In this document: one piece after another, positions 27,939 through 37,110 of the stretch
Position numbering within the stretch: the stretch's first letter is position 1
Layout of the letters: every line of letters begins with the position of its first letter
Source of the DNA: Methanococcus maripaludis C5
GTDB taxonomy: Archaea > AGJL01 > Methanococci > Methanococcales > Methanococcaceae
DNA length: 64,000 nt
Direction: 5' to 3'
Assembly (NCBI RefSeq): GCF_000016125.1
Contig: NC_009135.1
Location: 1 to 64,000, forward strand
The notes under the pieces: model-generated
Told to the model about the DNA's origin: nothing
Databases searched by the model: none
What the model saw: only the letters and a program-made list of their open reading frames with translations
Made by a program: the position numbers and the translations under genes

Positions 27939-28760
27939 TTATAAATCAAATTCTTTTAAAGCATCAGGTATTTTTTGAATGATTTCATAAATTTGAGTAT
28001 CTGGCTTTGGTTTTACAAGTTCGCCCAATTTTCTATTGAGTTTGCATCCAAGTACTCCTGCTTTTTCCGTTTTAAATCCGCATGCAATTAATGAAGATGT
28101 AATTCCCGTTAAAGTATCGCCTGTTCCTCCGATACACTCCATTGCTTCAAATTTTGGATATTCAACAGTATCGATAACATTTCCTTCATGTACAATATGG
28201 TCTTTACTCCCCTTTACAACCATATTTTTCGGCATTTTTTGAGTATATGCCATTTTTATTAGCTTTGGAATTTCTTGGTCATCGATTTCTGAGATAAAAC
28301 CTCTTACGTATGCTGGGTGAGATGATTTTTCATCGGCTAAAAATGCTAACTCCCCCACATCTGGAAAGAACATATGAAATTTATCGCCAATTCCTGCAGC
28401 TTTTCCAGCATACATTCCACCCGCATCTCCAATAACTTTTTTTGAGAAATCAACTTTAATAATCTCAGATATTTTTGGTTTTATGTAGTGGATAATTGTT
28501 ATTTCATCATTTATTTCATGCAATTCTTCATAAATTTTTAAACTTCCTTCGCCTTCTCCAACATCTCCCGAAGTGATAAATGTTAATTCAGTTTCTTTAC
28601 CAAAGTATTCTAAAGTCTTAAAAGCAGCACCCAATAGAGCGCAAGTTCCCATTGATAAAGGCAGTTTTTTATTTTCTATTTCAACTGTATCTTTATTTAA
28701 TTTAACAGGGCCTTTGATGAGATCCATTCCTTTTATCGGTACTGCGCCTGCAATAATCAT
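27939..28760 (-). CDS. YjeF-C/ribokinase-like carbohydrate kinase in a selenium/sulfur cluster
   Basis: 273 aa, ribokinase-superfamily fold related to NAD(P)HX dehydratase. The anion-hole motif is seen as GGTGDTLTG (about 223-231) and an NMVVKGSKDHIV strand before it. Typical substrate-domain motifs of true NnrD are not clear, so the substrate is open. It starts in a 4-bp ATGA overlap with the stop of the DUF3343 gene, and lies in the same direction as the YedE genes; the four genes probably form one operon. A role in selenium or reactive-sulfur handling is inference from context. Confidence 0.7.
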   Translation of the reverse strand: MIIAGAVPIKGMDLIKGPVKLNKDTVEIENKKLPLSMGTCALLGAAFKTLEYFGKETELTFITSGDVGEGEGSLKIYEELHEINDEITIIHYIKPKISEIIKVDFSKKVIGDAGGMYAGKAAGIGDKFHMFFPDVGELAFLADEKSSHPAYVRGFISEIDDQEIPKLIKMAYTQKMPKNMVVKGSKDHIVHEGNVIDTVEYPKFEAMECIGGTGDTLTGITSSLIACGFKTEKAGVLGCKLNRKLGELVKPKPDTQIYEIIQKIPDALKEFDL

Positions 28761-29323
28761 TTTATGCCCTCTAATGCAATTGTTTTCGCTTTTTCAAAAG
28801 CTTTATTGAGTGTATATGCACACAATGTGTATCCTAAATGTTTTGGACTATCTTCTTCAGCCACATCGAGTATATTTTTCCCTTTTAATTTTAAATTTAA
28901 ATAAGGAACATCTGGACAGCCCCCTCCAGAGATATTTACAATATTTCCAACCTTATCAATTGTAATTTTCATGTTTCCCGATCTTACAAGGGTAAATCCA
29001 TCGATTTTTTTTACTTTCACAAGACTCAACGGTTCCATTGAAGTATCATCTAACGATATGAATTTAACAGCTTCCAGATTATTATTTTCAAGCTCCCTCT
29101 TAATTCCCATTTCTTCTACAAGGTCGTATTCAACTGCTAAATCACAGCCTTCTCTTATTTCCTGAGGCGGAGCTACAACTTTTACCGAATAATCCTTTAA
29201 AATCCTTTCTGCAGATATGGCATCCTTTACATTTTTAAACAGGATTAAACCATTTCCTTTTTTTTCAACTTTTTCTTTTTTGGGGTTTAAAATTGTGTTT
29301 AATTTACCGAAAATCGAAGACAT
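28757..29323 (-). CDS. DUF3343 domain protein with extra C-terminal domain
   Basis: 188 aa. Residues about 20-75 (NGLILFKNVKDAISAERIL to IREGCDLAVEY) match DUF3343, a putative selenium/sulfur carrier domain with the cysteine in REGCDLA. An additional domain of about 110 aa follows, containing SGGGCPDVPYLNLKLKG and CAYTLNKAF. The usual DUF3343 protein is only about 75-90 aa, so this is a fusion or extension. ATG at 29323 is selected because GGTGACATCC directly precedes it. Next to YedE genes, as in the bacterial selenium-related clusters. Confidence 0.72.
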   Translation of the reverse strand: MSSIFGKLNTILNPKKEKVEKKGNGLILFKNVKDAISAERILKDYSVKVVAPPQEIREGCDLAVEYDLVEEMGIKRELENNNLEAVKFISLDDTSMEPLSLVKVKKIDGFTLVRSGNMKITIDKVGNIVNISGGGCPDVPYLNLKLKGKNILDVAEEDSPKHLGYTLCAYTLNKAFEKAKTIALEGIK

Positions 29324-29384
29324 GGATGTCACCAAACTGAACTAATCTTTCAAAAAAATAGTAGAAATTAATTATATTTACTGC

Positions 29385-29855
29385 TTATGCTAAGATTGAC
29401 GCAACAAATGGGGCTACCCACTGGTGGAATGCTATTGCACCAATTGCTAAACCAATTACGTATGCCATAGCAGTTTGGTTTCCTTCTCCGGCCATCACGT
29501 AGTTTCTAAATGGACATCCACCTTGAATAACGGATAAAAATCCAACTCCGAAACCACCAATGATTGTAACGATGAAGTGTGCACCAAAGCCTAAGCTTCC
29601 TGCAGCATCTCCTGGAATTGCTGTGAGTCCTTTTGTTGCTATCCATGGGAATAATGGGAGCATTCCAATAACATTAAATATAATTGAACCAATTAAGGCT
29701 CCTCCTACAAATCCGAGTAAACCTTTAACTAACCATGTATCTTTCATGAGGTAGAAATCCCTGATACCTCCACAAAAGCACATTGATGATCTCTGTCCTA
29801 AGTATCCTAAAAGAATACCAAATGCCAAAGTGGCAATTGCAGGTACGTAACTCAT
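29385..29855 (-). CDS. YedE/YeeE-type transporter, second half
   Basis: 156-aa membrane protein with about four helices. Motifs GQRSSMCFCGGIRD near the N-terminus and GGCPFRNYVMAGEG toward the C-terminus are those of the YeeE/YedE sulfur or selenium transporter family; conserved cysteines may carry the substrate. Bacterial YedE has both halves in one polypeptide; here each half is a separate gene. ATG at 29855 or 29858 (AGGTGAA upstream suits either). Confidence 0.82.
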   Translation of the reverse strand: MSYVPAIATLAFGILLGYLGQRSSMCFCGGIRDFYLMKDTWLVKGLLGFVGGALIGSIIFNVIGMLPLFPWIATKGLTAIPGDAAGSLGFGAHFIVTIIGGFGVGFLSVIQGGCPFRNYVMAGEGNQTAMAYVIGLAIGAIAFHQWVAPFVASILA

Positions 29856-29876
29856 CATTTCACCTTTTTTCCTTAA

Positions 29877-30332
29877 TTATGCCTTTTTTAGATATACTTC
29901 AGTAGAAACGATTACTCCGGCAGCGATACCTAATATACCGAGTAAACCGAATATGTCTCCGTAAGCGGTTCTTAAACCCATTCTAACTGGGCAACCACCC
30001 ATTAAAAGTGCAAAGTTGAGTACCAAGAATCCAAGTATGAATCCAGTAACTAAACCATGGGTTTTTCTAATTTTGAAATCTTTGTGAACAATTGCACCAA
30101 TTAGTGCACCGATAAGTAAACCAACAACAGTTAACAAAGGAATTAATTTTGATACTGGGGCCATTCCTAATGTGGTTCCAGCAACGCTGTTTACGATCCA
30201 GTTTACGAGGTCTCTTGTGTGGCATGCAACACAGAGTCCGTATGCTGGAGGCGGAGTAACTTTAAAGATAACTTCCAAGAGTATTGCGGAAAAACCTGCG
30301 ATAAGGCCAGTCTGCAATGGTGAAACTTTCAT
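29877..30332 (-). CDS. YedE/YeeE-type transporter, first half
   Basis: 151-aa membrane protein with about four helices. It has LCVACHTRDLVNW and GGCPVRMGLRTAYGD, the counterparts of the motifs in the downstream gene, and starts MKVSPLQTGLIAG. 21 bp upstream of its partner, so the two would be made together and assemble into a full transporter. First gene of the four-gene minus-strand cluster; the 220-bp spacer ahead (30333-30552) is AT-rich and holds promoters for both directions, with no other feature seen. Confidence 0.82.
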   Translation of the reverse strand: MKVSPLQTGLIAGFSAILLEVIFKVTPPPAYGLCVACHTRDLVNWIVNSVAGTTLGMAPVSKLIPLLTVVGLLIGALIGAIVHKDFKIRKTHGLVTGFILGFLVLNFALLMGGCPVRMGLRTAYGDIFGLLGILGIAAGVIVSTEVYLKKA

Positions 30333-30552
30333 TTAGCCACCTCTATTTCTTTAATATGATGTTTTATATTAGATATTTTAATATGTATATAGTCCAAACA
30401 TACTCTTTTCTGCTTAATACATTATTTATACCTATTTATTAGTTAATTTAATATATATTTAGTAAATTAGGAAAATTGTACGACCTTAAATGGATATATT
30501 GTTATATAATTGGGGACTAAATAATTAAAGGCGTAATTAAAAGAGGGGTAAA

Positions 30553-31164
30553 TTGTCGTCTTTAGTTCTAAATGATAAAAAAATAGTATTTTCATGTATT
30601 TTATGCGTAATCTTTGGAATTTCTTTTTTATCGACATATAACATTGATCCCGAAGAAAAATACATATCTAATTTAAATGAGGGCGATTATGTAAAAATAA
30701 CTGCTAAAATACAGAAATTAGATGTAAAAATGAAGGAATATCTCGAAGTTACAGGAATAAAATCCATAAAGTTAATGGATGAAACTGCTGGAGATCTTTT
30801 AGTTTACGTTTCAGACGATATATCTGATGAATTTTTAGAAATTATATTGAAAACAACCCCTAGAATAAAGGAAGGGGATATCGTTGAAGTAACTGGAAAA
30901 ATTCAAATTTACAATGGACTTTATGAAATAGTTTTAAAAGATCCAAATGATTTTGAATTAGTCGAAAAAGTAAATTTTGAGCGAGATATATTTCTTTCAA
31001 AATCCAGAACAAACTACTATGCCTCAAAAAACAGTAAAGTGTATCACAATTATGAAGACTGCCCATATGGCGGAAAAATAGTTGAAAAAATCTATTTTAA
31101 AACTGAAGAGGATGCGATAGATTTGGGATATGAATTATGCAGTTACTGTGAAAAAAGGGATTAA
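30553..31164 (+). CDS. Membrane-anchored OB-fold protein with Ada-like cysteine tail
   Basis: 203 aa. An N-terminal hydrophobic segment (IVFSCILCVIFGISFLSTY, about 11-29) would anchor or secrete it. An OB-fold-like region follows (GDYVKITAKIQKL to VTGKIQIYNGLYEIVL), then a C-terminal YYASKNSKVYHNYEDCPYGG and LCSYCEKRD with cysteines spaced as in Ada/metal-binding tails. Outside the cell such modules may hold metal or bind ligands; function unknown. It starts with TTG after GGGGTAAA. The permease gene starts directly after the stop, so the two are one unit. Confidence 0.68.
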   Translation: MSSLVLNDKKIVFSCILCVIFGISFLSTYNIDPEEKYISNLNEGDYVKITAKIQKLDVKMKEYLEVTGIKSIKLMDETAGDLLVYVSDDISDEFLEIILKTTPRIKEGDIVEVTGKIQIYNGLYEIVLKDPNDFELVEKVNFERDIFLSKSRTNYYASKNSKVYHNYEDCPYGGKIVEKIYFKTEEDAIDLGYELCSYCEKRD

Positions 31165-32361
31165 ATGATTCAAAACTTACTTTTTTTAATTTTTGGAACT
31201 GTTACTGGAACAATTACTGGATTAATCCCCGGAATTCATCCAAATACGATTATTCCAATTTCAATAGTTTTATATCCTTATTTTGGAAGCAATAATTATT
31301 TTAGTTTTTTAATCGGACTTTTGATAGCTCACTACTTTTTAAATTACATTCCTTCAGCATTCATCGGGGTTCCGGACGATGAATCTGCAGTAGCAGCGGT
31401 TCCGATGCACAATTTGACAATTTTGGGAAGGGGCTACGAAGCAGTAGTTTTGGCAGGCTTTGGAGCATTTTTTGGAATAATCTGTTCAATTTTGGTATTC
31501 ATGATAATTTCAGCAATAAATATAGATTTTCAAAGTTTTTATTCGAATTTTAAGCCATTTATCCCGTATATTTTAATTTTATTCATGCTAATTTCGATTA
31601 TCTTTTCGAAAAACAGGATCTGGACATTTTTAATAATTTTATTTTCAGGAATTTTGGGAACGATAGTATTTTACAAAAATCCTAGTTTTAATTATTCTTT
31701 AACGGTAATCTTTACAGGAATGTTTGGAATTCCGCTTCTATTTGAAAATTTGACTAAAAAAGAACTAGGAAACCAGTTTATCAGTTTTCCAGAAATAAAA
31801 ATGTCATACTTAAAATCTGCAATTTTTGGAACTTTGGGCGGATTTTTCAGGATATTTATTCCAGCAACCGGTGGGGCACAGATGAATTATTTTTTAAGTA
31901 AATTAATAAAAGAAGAAAATATCGAAAATTTCATAATTTCGCAAGGTTCGATAACTCTTTCAAACGAGCTTTTTTCAATTCTGGCAATCATGTTGATCGG
32001 AACTGGAAGAAGCGGAATTTCAGAAGCAATAAAAAGCTTAAAAATTGAATACGTAACTTCGGAACTTTTTTCAAACGTACTTATTGCAACAGGCCTTTCT
32101 TTTTTAATTTTAACAGTAATTTCAAAGTATTTTTTACAAAACATTAATAAATATGATTATAGCATTATTTCAAAGATTTTGATAGTTTTTTGCACGATTT
32201 TGATGTTAATTCTTTCGTTTAAAAGTTACCCGATATATCACATTATAATATACCTAGTATCAATTTCGATAGGAATATTATGCGTTAAAAAACGAGTAAA
32301 TCTATCAAACATGATGGGTGTTTTGATATTCCCTACGATTCTTTATTTTTTAAAAATTTAA
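31165..32361 (+). CDS. TctA-like (DUF112) archaeal permease
   Basis: 398 aa, about ten transmembrane helices. GTITGLIPGIHPNTIIP at residues 13-29 and GVPDDESAVAAVP (about 67-79) match the TctA family glycine-proline motifs. Bacterial TctA works with TctB and a binding protein TctC, neither of which is present here; the archaeal branch acts without them. Substrate unknown. The ATG abuts the stop of the OB-fold gene. Confidence 0.78.
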   Translation: MIQNLLFLIFGTVTGTITGLIPGIHPNTIIPISIVLYPYFGSNNYFSFLIGLLIAHYFLNYIPSAFIGVPDDESAVAAVPMHNLTILGRGYEAVVLAGFGAFFGIICSILVFMIISAINIDFQSFYSNFKPFIPYILILFMLISIIFSKNRIWTFLIILFSGILGTIVFYKNPSFNYSLTVIFTGMFGIPLLFENLTKKELGNQFISFPEIKMSYLKSAIFGTLGGFFRIFIPATGGAQMNYFLSKLIKEENIENFIISQGSITLSNELFSILAIMLIGTGRSGISEAIKSLKIEYVTSELFSNVLIATGLSFLILTVISKYFLQNINKYDYSIISKILIVFCTILMLILSFKSYPIYHIIIYLVSISIGILCVKKRVNLSNMMGVLIFPTILYFLKI

Positions 32362-32368
32362 AAAAGAA

Positions 32369-32914
32369 TTATTCAATAAGATAAAAGTAATCCTCAAGCC
32401 AGCTTACATTTCCATATTCTGGATTTTTTGAGTCTAAAAACATTAATATTTCGTTTACTATTTTTTCTGGATCTTTTTCGCTGCATTCTATTTCAAAAAT
32501 CATTGATTCGTCATTTCTTTCAATAGATTCTACTAAACAAACGTCAAGAAGTTCGGCTTCAACATTTTCATTTAATTTTTCGGAATTATAATTTCGAGAT
32601 TCCAGCCGATTTTTAATCAACAGTGGATTTGCCCGAAGTACAATAATATAATCTGGATTTAAATAATGGCTGACGTGCCCGTCCAGAAGTATATCTTTGG
32701 TTCCAACTGACTGAATATATTCATTTAATTTATCAAAATCGACAACATAAGAATCCATTTCAATATCTTTTTCCAGATAAAGTCCTTCTTTTGAAACCAC
32801 TTCAGTAATATTTATGCAAGCGATATCTTTACCGCTAGATTTTAATTTTTCAAAGAGGAATTTTGATACAGTCGACTTTCCAACTCCAGGGGTTCCTGTA
32901 ATTGCAATCAGTAT
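32369..32914 (-). CDS. Adenylate kinase AK6/Fap7-type, with no canonical start codon
   Basis: Broad-specificity adenylate kinase/ATPase involved in small-subunit maturation. Read from 32914 it has 181 aa with the P-loop GTPGVGKST, LDGHVSHYL (NMP-binding), DYIIVLRANP with the LID basic residues KNRLESRNY, and NVEAELLDVCLVES, typical of AK6. The only conventional start (GTG at 32800) would lose the P-loop. Upstream of the P-loop the frame offers only ATT, ATA and CTG before the TGA stop. AGGTGA (32919-32924) is four bases from ATA at 32914, the normal position of ATG, so ATA (one base from ATG) or CTG at 32911 is likely used, or the sequence carries an error. Confidence 0.75.
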   Translation of the reverse strand: MLIAITGTPGVGKSTVSKFLFEKLKSSGKDIACINITEVVSKEGLYLEKDIEMDSYVVDFDKLNEYIQSVGTKDILLDGHVSHYLNPDYIIVLRANPLLIKNRLESRNYNSEKLNENVEAELLDVCLVESIERNDESMIFEIECSEKDPEKIVNEILMFLDSKNPEYGNVSWLEDYFYLIE

Positions 32915-32922
32915 AATTTCAC

Positions 32923-33375
32923 CTATTCTTCAACTTCGTGAACAGGTTCTTCTGATACGTATTTATCTACTTCAACGTCGGATTTAATTGCAAGAATCGT
33001 GTTTTCTCCAACTCTTCCAAGGCTGTAGTCTAGTGTTTCGAGGTATTTCTTAAAATCGTTAAATTCTTTAATGATCGCTTCTATTGGCACTTCTTCAAGA
33101 TTGATTACGATAACATCGTGTTCTACGATATTTTTAATGTATTCAAAGTCTTCTGGCGATTTAATTCTTGTCGTAAGAACTCTTGGGTAAATTTTGTGTT
33201 TTATAACTTGCACTTTGTTTTCGGAAGTTTCCTGAGTTATAGGTATTTTTTCAGACTCTTTGATCTCGTATGCTGAATATTCCTGACCTATTACAACGTA
33301 TTCTTCTTCGTGTACTGGAACTTGGGTTGGCAACTCTTTATTTCCCACAAATATTCTTTTTATTTTTTTAAACAT
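32923..33375 (-). CDS. sepF: Archaeal SepF cell division protein
   Basis: 150 aa, membrane anchor of FtsZ in archaea. An amphipathic N-terminal helix (MFKKIKRIFVG) is followed by an acidic linker and the SepF core (about 65-135: VIKHKIYPRVLTTRIK, DVIVINLEEVP, YSLGRVGENTILAI). This is the layout of FtsZ-using archaeal SepF. The stop codon lies 2 bp from the AK6 ribosome binding site region, so the two genes are one unit. GGAGGAA ribosome binding site. Confidence 0.85.
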   Translation of the reverse strand: MFKKIKRIFVGNKELPTQVPVHEEEYVVIGQEYSAYEIKESEKIPITQETSENKVQVIKHKIYPRVLTTRIKSPEDFEYIKNIVEHDVIVINLEEVPIEAIIKEFNDFKKYLETLDYSLGRVGENTILAIKSDVEVDKYVSEEPVHEVEE

Positions 33376-33747
33376 GTTATTCCTCCGCCGTGTCGTATGT
33401 GCCTGAATACATGGATTTATAATACATTTATCTAATGAAGTTATTTATCTTTTTTGATTAACTTTTTCTATTTTATTAAATTTTTGACTTTTGCCTATCT
33501 TAATATAATCAAAAAATACATGAAAGTTTAAACTATCCGTTAAAGGGCAGTTTTTGAATAATTAGAATAATAATAACATATAACTAAACAATATTTTTGA
33601 AAATACGGGTATTAATTTATAAATACTAATTCAAATAATTCTTTACAAAATAATATTAAATTAAAGATTTATTACATAGTACCTATTTTGAATATTATTG
33701 TTAAAGAGATGACTTTAATCAAACCATGAAAAAACGGAGGAATAATA
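33376..33747. other. 372-bp divergent promoter region, sepF/pgk
   Basis: No open frame of note. A TATA box TTTATAAATA at 33616-33625 faces pgk, giving a leader of about 100 nt that ends in ACGGAGGAATAATA. On the other strand ATTATAAA at about 33417-33424 probably serves sepF. The middle is AT-rich without clear repeats. Confidence 0.5.
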
Positions 33748-34992
33748 ATGTTTTTAACTCTTGACGACTTTGAATTGGAAGGGAAAACGGTTGCATTGAG
33801 AGTTGACATTAATAGCCCTATTGATGTTAATACTGGCGATATTTTAGATGATACAAGGATTAAAGCCTGTTACGATACAATAACTGGCCTTTCAAAAAAA
33901 GGAGCAAAGGTTGTTATTTTAGCACACCAGAGCAGACCTGGAAAAAAAGACTTCACAACACTCGAAGCTCACGCAAAAAAACTCTCCGAAGTATTAAATA
34001 TGGAAGTTACACACGTAGATGGCTTAATTTGTGCATCTGCACGTGATGCAATTCTTTCAATGGATAATGGGGAAATAATTCTTCTTGAAAACGTAAGGCT
34101 TCTTGCAGAAGAAGTATTGTCCGATTGGAAATCTTGGGAAGCAATTACCCCTGAAAAACAGGCTAAAACAGTTATGATTAAAAAATTACATCCTTTTTTT
34201 GATTATTTTGTTAACGATGCATTTGCAGCCGCTCACAGGGCTCAACCTTCTCTTGTAGGGTTTTCATACTATGTTCCGATGTTATGCGGAAGGGTAATGG
34301 AAAAAGAATTGTTTACACTTACAAAAGTTCTTAAAAACCCTGAAAGACCCTGCGTATTTGCATTAGGCGGTGCAAAAGCGGATGACAGCATTGAAGTATT
34401 GAAAAATGTACTCGAAAAACAAACTGCTGACCAGGTTTTAACAAGCGGTGTAGTTGCAAATATATTTTTAGTTGCAAAAGGCTACAAAATCGGCCCAAAT
34501 GAAAATTTAATTGCAGATATGGGTTATACTGGCCAGATAGAAATTGCAAAAGAGTTAATTTCAAAATATGGGGACAAAATCGTAGTTCCGATCGATGCAG
34601 GATTAAATGTTGATGGTGAAAGAGTTGAAAAAGAACTCGACATAAACGAAGAAATAACTCATCCTATTCATGACATGGGCGAAAACACAATGAAATTATA
34701 CGAAGAAATTTTGAAAAATGCAAAAACAATTGTTGCAAATGGTCCTGCTGGAGTTTTCGAAAATAAAAATTTCTTGAAAGGAACAGAAGAACTTTTAAAA
34801 AGCGTCGCAAATTCCGAAGGCTTTTCAGTTATTGGTGGGGGCCACCTCTCAGCAGCTGCAGAAGTTGTTGGTTTAGCTGGAAAAATGGGCCACATAAGCA
34901 CTGGTGGCGGTGCATGCATTGAATTTTTGGCAGGTAAAAAACTTCCAGTAATTGAGATGTTATCAGAATCCTACGAAAAACATAAAATTTAA
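33748..34992 (+). CDS. pgk: Phosphoglycerate kinase
   Basis: Interconverts 1,3-bisphosphoglycerate and 3-phosphoglycerate in gluconeogenesis/glycolysis. 414 aa: [10 protein letters not shown] (about 15-24), [10 protein letters not shown] (substrate arginine), [13 protein letters not shown] (about 156-168), [11 protein letters not shown] and the C-terminal GGGHLSAA nucleotide loop. Standard length. GGAGGA ribosome binding site. Followed by a hairpin terminator. Confidence 0.97.
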   Translation: MFLTLDDFELEGKTVALRVDINSPIDVNTGDILDDTRIKACYDTITGLSKKGAKVVILAHQSRPGKKDFTTLEAHAKKLSEVLNMEVTHVDGLICASARDAILSMDNGEIILLENVRLLAEEVLSDWKSWEAITPEKQAKTVMIKKLHPFFDYFVNDAFAAAHRAQPSLVGFSYYVPMLCGRVMEKELFTLTKVLKNPERPCVFALGGAKADDSIEVLKNVLEKQTADQVLTSGVVANIFLVAKGYKIGPNENLIADMGYTGQIEIAKELISKYGDKIVVPIDAGLNVDGERVEKELDINEEITHPIHDMGENTMKLYEEILKNAKTIVANGPAGVFENKNFLKGTEELLKSVANSEGFSVIGGGHLSAAAEVVGLAGKMGHISTGGGACIEFLAGKKLPVIEMLSESYEKHKI

Positions 34993-35005
34993 AAAAAAGG
35001 AAATA

Positions 35006-35050
35006 ACCGAGTTTTTGATTTTAAAATTCGGTGTAAATTTAATTTTTATG
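35006..35050 (+). terminator. pgk terminator hairpin
   Basis: ACCGAGTTTT (35006-35015) pairs with AAAATTCGGT (35023-35032) across a 7-nt loop, with one G-U pair, and T-rich sequence follows. It lies 13 bp after the pgk stop. Confidence 0.55.
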
Positions 35051-35131
35051 GAAAATTATTTATAAGAATCAACTTACTATTTTATTATTAAAATAGTTTT
35101 TTCGGATATTATAGAACTCATGGGCGATTTT

Positions 35132-36103
35132 ATGGATTTAAGCAAGCTCGCTGACGAACTCAGAAATTTTGAAGGCGTTACAAGAAAAAAAGAAATCAAA
35201 AATGTTGTCAATAACTTTAATTTTCAAGAAGATTATGAATTCGATATTGTTGTAGATTTTGGTGATGATGCGGCAATAATTGGAATTGATGATGAAAACG
35301 CAGTACTTCTCGCAGCAGATGGGATTTGGGGAAAATTGCTTGAAACAGATCCATTTTGGGCAGGATACTGCGCAGTTTTAGTAAATGCAAATGATATTGC
35401 TGCAATGGGCGGTAGGTCCATTGGAATGACAAATATTATCGGCATAAAGGACTGCGATAAAGGAAGGGACTTGTTAAAAGGCCTTAAAGAAGGAGTCAGT
35501 AAATTTGGAATACCTGTTGTTGGCGGTCACACGCACCCTGATGCACAGTGCAATGTTTTAGATATTTCGATTACTGGGCTTGTAAAACGGGACAATGTTT
35601 TAAGAAGTGATGCTGCAAAAACTGGGGACAAAATCGTCTTTGCATATGATTTGGACGGAAAAATCCACGAAACATTTAATTTAAACTGGGATACTACATC
35701 CATGAAATCTAAAAAGTACGTTCGAGACCAGTTAAAAGTTCTTGAAATAATCGGTGAGGAACACCTTGCAAACTCCTGTAAGGATATAAGTAATCCCGGC
35801 GGACTTGGAACTTTAGGAATGCTTTTAGAAGTTTCAAAAAAAGGTGCAATGGTTGATGTAAGTAAAATCCCGGTTCCAGAAGATGTGTCCTTAAACCACT
35901 GGCTTAAAATGTACCCTGGAAGCGGTTTTGTATTTACTGCGCCGGAAAATAAAACAAAAGACTTAATCGAAAGACTCGAATTTACAGGAATTGCATCTGC
36001 AGTTTGCGGTGAAGTTAAAAACGACAGAAAATTCATGATAACTGACGGAAATGAAAAAACCGTGTTTTTCGACTTTGAAAAAGAATACATCTGTGGCTGT
36101 TAA
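35132..36103 (+). CDS. Methanogenesis marker protein 2 (AIR synthase-like)
   Basis: PurM/AIR-synthase-related ATP-binding protein found in essentially all methanogens (marker 2); role unresolved. 323 aa from MDLSKLADELRN. VDFGDDAAIIG (about 43-53), VNANDIAAMGG (about 94-104) and VGGHTHPDA (about 131-139) are the PurM nucleotide motifs. The ATG at 35132 has GGGCGAT in the ribosome-binding position; the upstream ATG at 35120 would add four residues. Followed within 9 bp by a small gene on the same strand. Confidence 0.88.
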   Translation: MDLSKLADELRNFEGVTRKKEIKNVVNNFNFQEDYEFDIVVDFGDDAAIIGIDDENAVLLAADGIWGKLLETDPFWAGYCAVLVNANDIAAMGGRSIGMTNIIGIKDCDKGRDLLKGLKEGVSKFGIPVVGGHTHPDAQCNVLDISITGLVKRDNVLRSDAAKTGDKIVFAYDLDGKIHETFNLNWDTTSMKSKKYVRDQLKVLEIIGEEHLANSCKDISNPGGLGTLGMLLEVSKKGAMVDVSKIPVPEDVSLNHWLKMYPGSGFVFTAPENKTKDLIERLEFTGIASAVCGEVKNDRKFMITDGNEKTVFFDFEKEYICGC

Positions 36104-36112
36104 GGGATATGC

Positions 36113-36403
36113 ATGAAAATGATGATAGATGGGGTATTTTACAACCCTGAAGAAATAGATTTTGAAGGCGTTCTTCAAAAACTCGTTGAACTTTTGGGCG
36201 AAGAGTTAAAAGTTTTATCTTTAGAATTTCCCGAATTCGCAGCAATTTATGAACCTGAATGTTATTACAGGTCAGGGTTTTGTCTTGATAAGGAAGTTGA
36301 TAAAGAATTAAGCAATGATGAATTAGCAAAAATTAGGGAAGAGATAATAGCTGTATTTCCAGAAGGCACTATTGTCTACAGCCTTAAATGTGAAATTTTA
36401 TGA
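36113..36403 (+). CDS. Small conserved-looking acidic protein
   Basis: 96 aa, not recognised. Acidic, with two helices, a CYYRSGFCLDKE pair of cysteines in the middle, and a C-terminal YSLKCEIL. Sandwiched tightly between mmp2 (9-bp gap) and the methyltransferase (4-bp ATGA overlap), so co-translated with them. The start could be Met1, Met3 or Met4. Confidence 0.65.
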   Translation: MKMMIDGVFYNPEEIDFEGVLQKLVELLGEELKVLSLEFPEFAAIYEPECYYRSGFCLDKEVDKELSNDELAKIREEIIAVFPEGTIVYSLKCEIL

Positions 36404-37110
36404 ATAAATCAAAATCAGATAAAGTAAAAGATTTTTATGAAAATTGGGATGTTTCAAAGTATCCTGATTACTTAAAAGTATTAATGGAGTTTGAAGAAAA
36501 CCTCATTTTTAAAATAATTTCAAAAGATGACTTTTTTAAATCTTTATCCAAATCCCCAAAAAATATCAAAGTACTCGATTGCGGATGCGGTTTTGGTTCA
36601 TTTTACGACTTAACAAAAGATTTTGATACAATTTATCTCGATTTTTCACTGAATCTTTTAAGAAAATTTAAAATAGAAAAAAATAAAATTTGTGCAAGTA
36701 TTGAAAATTTACCATTTAAGGATGGTATTTTTGATTTAATCTTGTGTATCAATGTTTTAGAGCATGTCGATTTTAAAAAAGCAGTTTTTGAAGTAAAACG
36801 GGTTTTAAAAACAAATGGAAGGGCTTATTTTATCGTAGTAAATTCTGATTCAATAATTAATGACGAAATATTTGTTGAATGGAAAATACCTCACAATTTA
36901 ATTTCAAAATCTGATTTTAACGATATTGAATCTGAAGATTTTAAAATAGACTATATAAAATCATTTTATTTTTTACATCCTTTCTTTAAGGTTTTTCCAA
37001 AACCTATTTTAAAAGGAATAATAAATTTATTTTTTAAAAATGATGAAAAGATTTCAAGTTTTTTGAAATTTAAAGGACAGTTTTTAATTTGCAGAATGGT
37101 GAAAAAATGA
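36400..37110 (+). CDS. Class I SAM-dependent methyltransferase
   Basis: 236 aa, soluble. The SAM motif I is VLDCGCGFGSFYDL (about 55-68), followed by TIYLDFSLNLLRKF, an ASIENLPFKDGIFDLILC motif II-III region and NVLEHVDFKKAV. Typical small-molecule or lipid-type methyltransferase; substrate unknown. ATGA overlap with the previous gene and with pheA at its end, so it lies within one operon. Confidence 0.85.
   Translation: MNKSKSDKVKDFYENWDVSKYPDYLKVLMEFEENLIFKIISKDDFFKSLSKSPKNIKVLDCGCGFGSFYDLTKDFDTIYLDFSLNLLRKFKIEKNKICASIENLPFKDGIFDLILCINVLEHVDFKKAVFEVKRVLKTNGRAYFIVVNSDSIINDEIFVEWKIPHNLISKSDFNDIESEDFKIDYIKSFYFLHPFFKVFPKPILKGIINLFFKNDEKISSFLKFKGQFLICRMVKK

Noticed and set aside
33376-33747. 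Possible small RNA in the sepF/pgk spacer
   Set aside because: No GC-rich or structured segment; only promoter-like AT-rich sequence was seen.
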